Below are positions 54,601-63,600 of a stretch of DNA of 64,000 nucleotides, piece by piece. Position numbers and translations under genes: made by a program. Source of the DNA: Vanessa cardui (lineage: Eukaryota; Arthropoda; Insecta; Lepidoptera; Nymphalidae); the NCBI RefSeq assembly GCF_905220365.1, contig NC_061154.1, forward strand, positions 5,456,001 to 5,520,000, given 5' to 3'. The notes under the pieces were generated by a model. The model made no database searches, had not been told where the DNA came from, and saw only the letters and a list, made by a program, of their open reading frames with translations. How positions within the stretch are numbered: the first letter of the stretch is position 1; every line of letters begins with the position of its first letter.

Positions 54601-57600
54601 ATATGTGTCAAGCGGAATTCCGCAACGTATTTACGCCAAAACTTGAACCAGAATTGCGCTGAACTGTATAATGATATCTTCTTCTCTATTATCTTCTCCT
54701 TTCTTCAATACGAGACAGTTGGCAATATACGGTATTTTATTGATAAATAAAATGTAGCTGCTGATATCCCTACATTTTAACACCTAGCATTTTCACAAGA
54801 GTAAATTGACCAATTATCGCTGGCAAAAAGTCCCCAAGGGTCGAGCATTATTTATTATGAAGGGAAATACACTTCTATTGTTACATTTCTACGGAATACA
54901 TAAAAATCGACTGCACTTAATTCCCTTGATGTACATTATCGCCTGCAGGAATTTATAACTTAGAGGTCGGGTATTGGACATTATTAATTGCTATGTAATA
55001 ATCCAATACAACGAATGAATAAAGAATGGTAATATAAATTATTAATAATTGTGGCTCAATCGTGATTGTGCATTATCCTTATTAACTACTTACGAACCAT
55101 GCAGGATTAACATAAGTCTTTTTATCAATTAAAAATTTACACGTGTATCCAAACAATATTGGTCAACATATTCTTGTGTACATAAAACACATACGAACAC
55201 GCGTTTTAAACGAAGTCAAACGAAATATAAAGTCTTTCCCTTATCGCGTTTAAATGTTTAATTAAATTTCAGAACGAGTGATGGTGCAATATTTACATTG
55301 ATTGACATCACACGTTATAATATCACGTCGGCTATATGAAGTCCAGCGAAATTTCAATGCCATCATTGCTTTACTGTGGTTTATTTTATAATCTATACAT
55401 AAAAAATTGGAGTGTCTGTTTGTAATATTAAAATATATCTCTTTTTTCTCAATGTATTTATGTATACATGGTACACAGACAAAAATAACATTTTTATCTG
55501 TATGACTTTTCCGGCAAATCACTGGAACGTCTGGACCGATTTAAACAGGACTTTCACTGGATAACTGATATGATAAGGCTTAGGCTGCAATAATATTTTT
55601 TTGTTAAATTCAAACGCGTACAAGGGGGTACAGCTAATATACATATAAAACTCAACAACTCTATAGTGTTGCAGTATTGATTGCGATGGTTCAATAATTT
55701 CATTTATTGAAATCATTTTTGGTATTATGTAAATGATGACGTGCTAAGCAGGCTTTTCCACTTAGGGTTGAGTACTAAATCACAAACAATGAAATCGTAA
55801 AGCCGGTTTAGAGCCAGATGAACGTACCTATACGCGAGGAGATGATTACGGTGAAATTTGTGTAATTGCAAAATCGGCCAAACTGTACATAGCTAATCTT
55901 AATATATGTGAAGTTTGAATGGATAAATGTTTTTATTCAATCTTGCCATGAATAAGTATAAAATAATTACAAAATTATATTATTATATAGCATAAAGAAC
56001 TTTTTTCTATCTGATGTAGATTTAGATTTTTTTTTTGTTTAATTTGATATGATTTATATAATCGTTTGATTTTTACCGAAATAATAAATGTATCATCATA
56101 TACATATACCATAATAAGCTTTTTGTACATTTTTGTGTGTCTGACGGGCTAATTGTTTGTTACGAATAATCTTTGGGACGGCTGTACCGATTTTTATAGG
56201 GCTTTCACTGGCAGATATCTGATGCAATGAGGCTTAACTTAGGCTACTTTTGAAGAACTTTTATATTACAGAATGACGAAAAAAAGCGATAAAAAAGAGG
56301 CTTTTATAGTAAATTCACACTGACATTGCGACTTTGTCTATCCTCATAGTGACTACTATTAGGACTGGACATGTGATTTTGGCACATCAAAATATTGCCA
56401 AAGTATATTTGTTTGGTGAATAGAAAAAGATACCAGTAGCAAATTTAATGTAGATAAATAAAAAAATAATGAGTCTTTATATCGAAGAAAAATAACTCTA
56501 CATTTTCTAATTACAACCCATTTTAGTCAAAAATATCTTTGAGGCTTGCGTTATATTAGGATTTAAAAACATTCGCAGCAAAAACACAAATTTAAAAATT
56601 ATATAAATACATTGGATTATCAACTACATCCACTTTTAGAACTCAACTAAAATGTCTATTTTTAAAGGTCTGTACACGAACTAAAAAATTACTTTAATTA
56701 AATATCATAGATTAAAAAAAAATACCTATGACTTCTTAAATTGAATGAGCTAATAATTAATTTTCAAGAAAAATACTTTAACGCCTTCGCACTTTTTTTG
56801 TGGTTGACATCTAATTGCTGATGAGTTATTGAAAAACTTTACAGATCCCATAATGTAATAAGTGTATTAGAATAGATTGTGTTAATGAAAACATTATGAC
56901 CTTATGACTGCGAGTACCTAACATGGTGGGGTACTATAACCCTCAAAAACGAATAAGCTGATTTACATTACGTTACGTGTAGGCGGACGAGCATAGGAAC
57001 CACCTAATGGTAAGTGGTGATCACCGCCCATAGACAATGGAAATATTACACTGCCCATGCACCACAAACCTTAACTTGAAGTTATACTGACTCACTCGCC
57101 CTTTAAATCGGAACACGTAATACTGGGTACTGCAGTTTGGCGGTGAAAGACCGATACTATTCTTACACACGCTTGAACCTAGATGCAGAGATAGATACCT
57201 TTATTTAAAAAATAAATAAAGGTATCTATCAGTAACAGACATGGTAAAACAGAATAGTCCAGACGTAGACATTTTTTCAAGGTTATTCAGATTTTGTACG
57301 ATATTTTAATAGGATTTCCAGTTGTCATGTTAAATCAGACGAAATAAATACAATTATTCAATATGCGCCGTTAACGTGGAATTAAGACCTGTTTTCCATT
57401 TGCAGGGATTAAACTACGAGCTATGTATGTAAAATTATCAAAGGAATATAAATTAATAAATCACAAATTCGTATTCAAGTTATCGAGAGTCCACATAAAA
57501 AACTTATTAAAATCTAAGCATTCGTTATGAATTAATAATAATATTTCTCTCAGGCGGCTGAAAGCGGCAATGTGGAAGACTTCAAGCGGTTGTATTTGAC

Positions 57601-60600
57601 AGAACCCTCTCGTCTATCAGTGCGGGACACGCGTGGGCGCACCGCGGCTCATCAAGCAGCAGCCAGGAATAACACAAATATATTGCAGTTCATCGTTCGC
57701 TACGGTGGCAGTAAGTTAATTCACCTTTTTTTCGTTAAAAAAACGCTTTACATGCTTCCCCCACGTGATGGAAAGTGGGGGGGGTGTGGGACTCCCCTGT
57801 TTCCTGGACGCCGAGTGCACCCAGGTCCACCGGGTTTACGCACTAAAAAACCAGCGGTACCCTCTCCATCTTTCGGCGGGCGCCACGCGATCGCTTACGC
57901 ATGCTACCGTAACGAAGTTAATTCACCTACACTAATAGTTGTATCAAATAAATTATAAATGGCATATCTAGAAATTCTTTTCAATGTAGTTTCATGTTGC
58001 ATGAAAGTATCAGCCTGGAGGATTTATTAATTTTGGCTTACGTGTTCGGAATTCGATCGATTACAAGATCAGTCTTTTTCGGTATATATGTATTGCATTC
58101 CATGAAAAATAAATGCTATTATATTACCGAAATTCACGGTTACATGGAATTGGGTATAGCATGGTTCATTTTTGGTCGATAAAATAATAATTATCCACAC
58201 AGTTCTGGAATGATTTTACCTTTGACATTTTATCCGACATTTTACCGATCTATTGTAAATTAAAGACCAACTGCAAGTTATCAACAAAACTTCAGAACAG
58301 AGAACTTATCTAGACCTGTCAAACATCGCTATAAGTCTCTTTCTAAGCCTTTTTCATCTGAACTCTTAAGAGCCCAGTTAATAATCATTTTATTTCAACG
58401 AATGACTTTGCTAAGTTCGTGGACAAAATTACAAAGACTTGTCACTGTCCTTTGAATTACACTGACTATCCTCCCCCTTAAAACAAAACACGTGTATACT
58501 AAATATTTTCATTATCATCACGTTGCAATAACCCATTAGCAAATTAAATCCAAATCAATTACATAGTTTCAAACGGATTAGCTTCCCTTCATGTAATCCT
58601 CTTTAATAGCTTTATTAAAATTATTTTTATGAGCACTGTCATTGAAGAGAAGTTATTTTTTTGCCCATGACTTAAACTTCTGCTTAAGTGCTAGGAGCAA
58701 TAATTGCAAAACAGTGTAAAGCCGCGAGATTGGAACGTCTGTTCATTACTTATGCAAGGTCCGACTTTAGCGGCCGCTGTCGTTAACAAAACTACTAATT
58801 TAAAACTTATCGCTATACTGAGCGATTTAGTAAAAACAGTTTCAAAAAATAATAATAATGCAACAATATACGTTTTAAAATTATACCTCGCTTATTATAC
58901 TTAGTAAAAAGTATTTACTAAGTATTCTGTCAAAAAAAATTAATTAACATAATTCGTAAGTCTTATTAAGAAAAATATTTTAGTCACAACGGCCTTCTAA
59001 GAAAGCCTAGCCAAGAGATCTATTACGGTAGTTTGAATGCTCTCCCTATTCTTTTGTTCTCTGTCATCGTAAAACTTTACAGACCTTACAACGACCTGAC
59101 TTTACGTGTTCTTTGAGGCATTGAGTGGAAAGTTGGAAACACATCCAAATTCCAGACTCTAGACTGCTAATCGGAAGTTTTTCAAATACTTCTTCATAGA
59201 TTTTATATTTTATAAACTTGAAACCAGGACCTCGAGAATTGTGTTCGTACATGCCACTAGTACAACGACTCACTAAATATGACTTAAGACTACTTATATT
59301 ATATTAGGTACTTAGGTTTTGTATTCCAATTGGAATTGGATGGGTGAGTGTCCTAGTGTAACGGTCACAAGAGGCAGAAAACCTTATTTTCCAAAGTTGG
59401 TGGCACATTAGCGTTCCAAAAAATGGTTAACATTTACGACGCTAATCTAATATCTTTGATAATCCATGAGCTTGTGACCCTCCGAGTAAATGTTTTCCTG
59501 TAAGGTTAGAAATTTGTACGCTTGTGATTTACAGTACGCTGAAGGCAAAAGCTATGACCTGACAGACGTCAGCACGGCACGTCATCAGCCCCAACATTTT
59601 TAAAATTGTAAAATAGATAGATCAAGCAACCTTGTTCCTTTAAGCTAAAAAGTTTAATAGGACGTTGTTTATCTATACATATACATAATTATAATAAAAT
59701 TAGGGTGTCTGTTCGTCATATTAAAATAGCCACTATTTACTCAATGCACATGTATGTACACGGTACATATACCAAAATCGTTTTTTTTTTATTTTTCTGT
59801 CTGTCTGTTTGTCTGTTTGTTCCGGCTAATTCCGACTGATTTTGACGAGACTTTCACTGGCAGATAACTGATATAATAAGGAGTAACTTAGGCTTCAATA
59901 TTTTTTTGTGTTAATTTCAAACGCGTACAAGGTCGCGGGCGCAGTTAGTTTATTATAAATCCTGTAAAAAATTGACAGGCGATTACAATGAGTAAAAGTA
60001 TGTGCCAGGTGAATTGAAAAGATCGCAGTTGATGAGTTAGAATAAAATTTATGAAGTGTAGTGAAAACTTGCCACCGATTATTCTGATCACATACCGAAA
60101 TTTTGAAAAAAGAATTACAGGCTCATATTCCTCAATATTCGATTTAACTTTAAAAAAAATGCAAACACTATCTGAGTGTCAATTATTAAAATTTGAAGTA
60201 CTTTAATAATTGTTTTATGTATTTTATAATTTCCTATATTTTTATTAGATTTGAACATCTCTGACAACTCTGGGAACACACCGTTACATGTGGCTGTCGA
60301 GAATGGTTCACTGGATGCGATAGAATTCCTGCTAAACCAGTAAGTATACGAGCATCGAGATTCTTCACAGCTTACCGTATGTTGGAATTAGTAATAGATT
60401 ATAAAATATTTGACTAAAGAGTGATGTACACTATGCATGAATGTAATCCTAACCAATATCAAAAGAGCCTTATTGAGTTGTTTTATCTATTTGATACGTT
60501 TAGTAGACTCAGCCCCTCTACCGAATATGACGTAGGCTACCAAAAAATAATACACGCGTTCGAAATTTAAATATTTTATTTTTTGTTTATACCGTTTTAT

Positions 60601-63600
60601 ACCGTCTCTGGATTGTCACTGGATTGTATCGTGATATCAAAATAACAGTTTAATGTCGTTTATGTAAAAAGATCAACTAATTTTCTTTACTGCTTCTTTT
60701 CACGTCCAGAGTACTTTCTTTAGTCTATTAATTTGATACGTTTGCAAGTCTCAACCCCTATACCGAATAGGACGTAGGCTTACGAAAAGTAGTTCACGTT
60801 TTCGAAATTTGATTTTTTTTTTCTTTATACCGTTTTATACCGTCTCTGGATTGTCACTGGATTTTTGTCATATCAATATAACAACGTAATGTATTTTATG
60901 TAAAAAATCAACTAATTAATTTTACTTGGGAATGAAACGATCGCCTCCGTGCAGTTTCTATTCATAAACAATTATGTATCTTACTTATTAGACAAAAAAA
61001 GACCCGCTGAGTTTCTTTCGCCGGTTCTTCTTAGATCAGGGTGTTCGTTTTTCCGAACCGGTGGTAGTGGTTAATTTGACCTTGAGATTGGAATAAGTAA
61101 GGGTAATGCTTCTAAGTTGAATAAATGAATTTGAGTTTGAGTTTGAATTTTCTTTTCACGTCAAAAATCAAAAAATCAAAATCAAAGTATACTTTATTCA
61201 AGTGGGCTTTTACAAGCACTTTTGAATCGTCATTTAACAATTAAGTGAAGCTACCAACGGTTCGGAAAGTAGATTCTACCGAGAAGAACCGGCAAGAAAC
61301 GTGAGTGTAATATTTCTATATATCAAACAAATGAAATTTAATTTACATTTAAATACTATGAACAAATTATGATTTTTTTTTTCGTAAGAGCGATATACGA
61401 CACAACTCGTCTTTTTGCTATTATGGTCTTACTAACCTAAATTCCGTAAAGCATATATTACAAGTCCAGCGATTGATTGATTAGTACATCCAGAACACTC
61501 AATCTTACTTACCTAACTTCAAACAATAACTTAGAAAATTAGTGCTTTGATTTGAAAATTATGTAGCTTACTATTGACGGTTGAAAAGTAAAATATTTAA
61601 TTTTTTAATAGAAGTAAATAGAATAATTTAATAGAAGAGCTATAACTATTTGTTTCTATAAACAAACAAAGCTATTTAAATAAAACTAATTATAACGGAT
61701 GAATCGCGTATATTAATTATTTTTAAACATCCCGACGTTTCGAGCACTTTGCAGTGTTCGTGGTCACGGGTAGACTGACCAACTCTACCCGTGACCACGA
61801 ACACTGCATATACGCGATTCATCCGTTATAATTAGTTTTATTTAAATGTGTAATAATCGCGAAAATTTAAGACAACAAACAAAGCTACACAATAAATCAA
61901 GCATTCCAGTAGCTTATCATGGAAGCGTCTTAAAATGTACAAGAAACAATTTCAATATTTAAACAAAATAAACGTAACTTGACTCGAAACATATTTTTGT
62001 TCAATACAAAGTAAAACAAAAAGCATCCTCTGAATGTCCCACGATTTTTAATCACTGGGCCATCTTAGCTGTAGTTATAGGACATTATGCTGTCTCAATT
62101 GCAATTAATAAAAAAAATTTTTAACGGTGTTCGATTTTTAATTTTTTTTTGTGTATTTTAGTAAAGTCGACACAAGCATCTTGAATGAAAAATCACAAGG
62201 ACCTCTACATCTCGCCACTGAACTCAATAAGGTAAGTAATATTATAATTATTTTCGTAGCAAATGGTATATTGATAATTTCAAATATTATACTGAAAATT
62301 CTTTTAAATGGAAACCAAAATCAATCTTGTCTAATACCTAGAGGTATTAGACAAGATTGGTTCCAGTTAAGTTTTAAAATTATTTCCAGATCTTAAAAAT
62401 ACAACCACCTAACGAAACATCACTATAAAAAAATATTTAACAACACATATTATGTAAATAATAATATATGTAAATGTTTAATAATCATAATAACATATCA
62501 GTCAATGTTCATTAATAAAATAATCTTACTTGAATATAATTGTTGTTATTAATAAGTGCTCCGTTTTTAATATTACATATGAAAACGATTAATAACTTTC
62601 TATTGAAATAGAAAATATCTCGTTGACATAAAATATTTATTTCTACCAGTATCAGCTGACATTGATACATGAATTGACATAGATGTCTGAAGTTTACTAA
62701 TGATGTTCCAGCTCAATTTCAGTTAGGTATTAGGGCATCGAATAGATGACGATTTATCGATAGCCACAAATCTAAAATCGATTTCAATCACAGTCTATAT
62801 GCCTAGTATTTGTATTGGCCAACTGTTTAATCTGAGACTAACTGATAAATCTTTACATTTTCTTGTCCTTTGCGTACATTACTTTGTTTTTATTTGCGTT
62901 ATTTAATGGTATTCATAGATAAGTTTGCACATTTAAATTAAGAATAATGTTTTGAACAACAGAAAAAAAAATATAAAAGAATTGTTTTGAAACAAAATTA
63001 AAAGTCAGATTGAATTTAATTATTTTCTGTTCATGTTTTTGAATTCGAACGTTACGTCTAATTTAAAATTACCAAACGATTAAATTATCTTTGAGTTGTC
63101 GTCATAACATAATGTATTTCCTTCAGGTGGCAGTTCTGCAACTGTTTGTTAAATACAAATCTGCGTTTAACGTTGATCTCGGCGGCGAACATGGACGTAC
63201 CGCACTGCACTTTGCAGCCATACACGATCATGATATATGCGCCAGGATTTTGGTAAATATCATACGCCTTAATTGCCTCACATACGACACCATAGTAACG
63301 TTCCTATTCCTTTATGTACCACAGTAGCAACGTAACTTTTGTAACTAAATGCCTTACGGGAATTGGTTTTAATAAAGGATTAAATATGGGTTGTTTATTT
63401 TAAATTTAATGTAGCAATGTGGGAGTGGCTACAGCGCGTACATCTGTACTGATGTATTCGGGTTCAAACTCAAGCAAGCACCACTGTTATTTCATGGGTT
63501 TAATCTGTAATTATAATTCATCTCATGCTCGGAAACGCAGCAAAACTACATGTGTTTAATCTTAACGAAATTCTACCATACGTGAAATCAGTAATTCTTA

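Larger units (their letters stand above)
32059..57553 (+). other. TrpA1 intron 2 (25.5 kb)
   Basis: GTAAGT to TCTCTCAG. It holds the alternative first exon at 53454 and about 25 repeat insertions of nine families. Stretches 32.1-33.2, 37.2-38.5, 38.9-40.9, 45.1-46.0 and 52.9-54.1 kb (apart from the alternative exon) show no repeat or exon that I recognise. Confidence 0.55.

Noticed and set aside
57711..57958. Open frame continuing TrpA1 exon 3
   Set aside because: It crosses a consensus GTAAGT donor into the inserted family C element. Known TRPA1 order resumes only at 60249.
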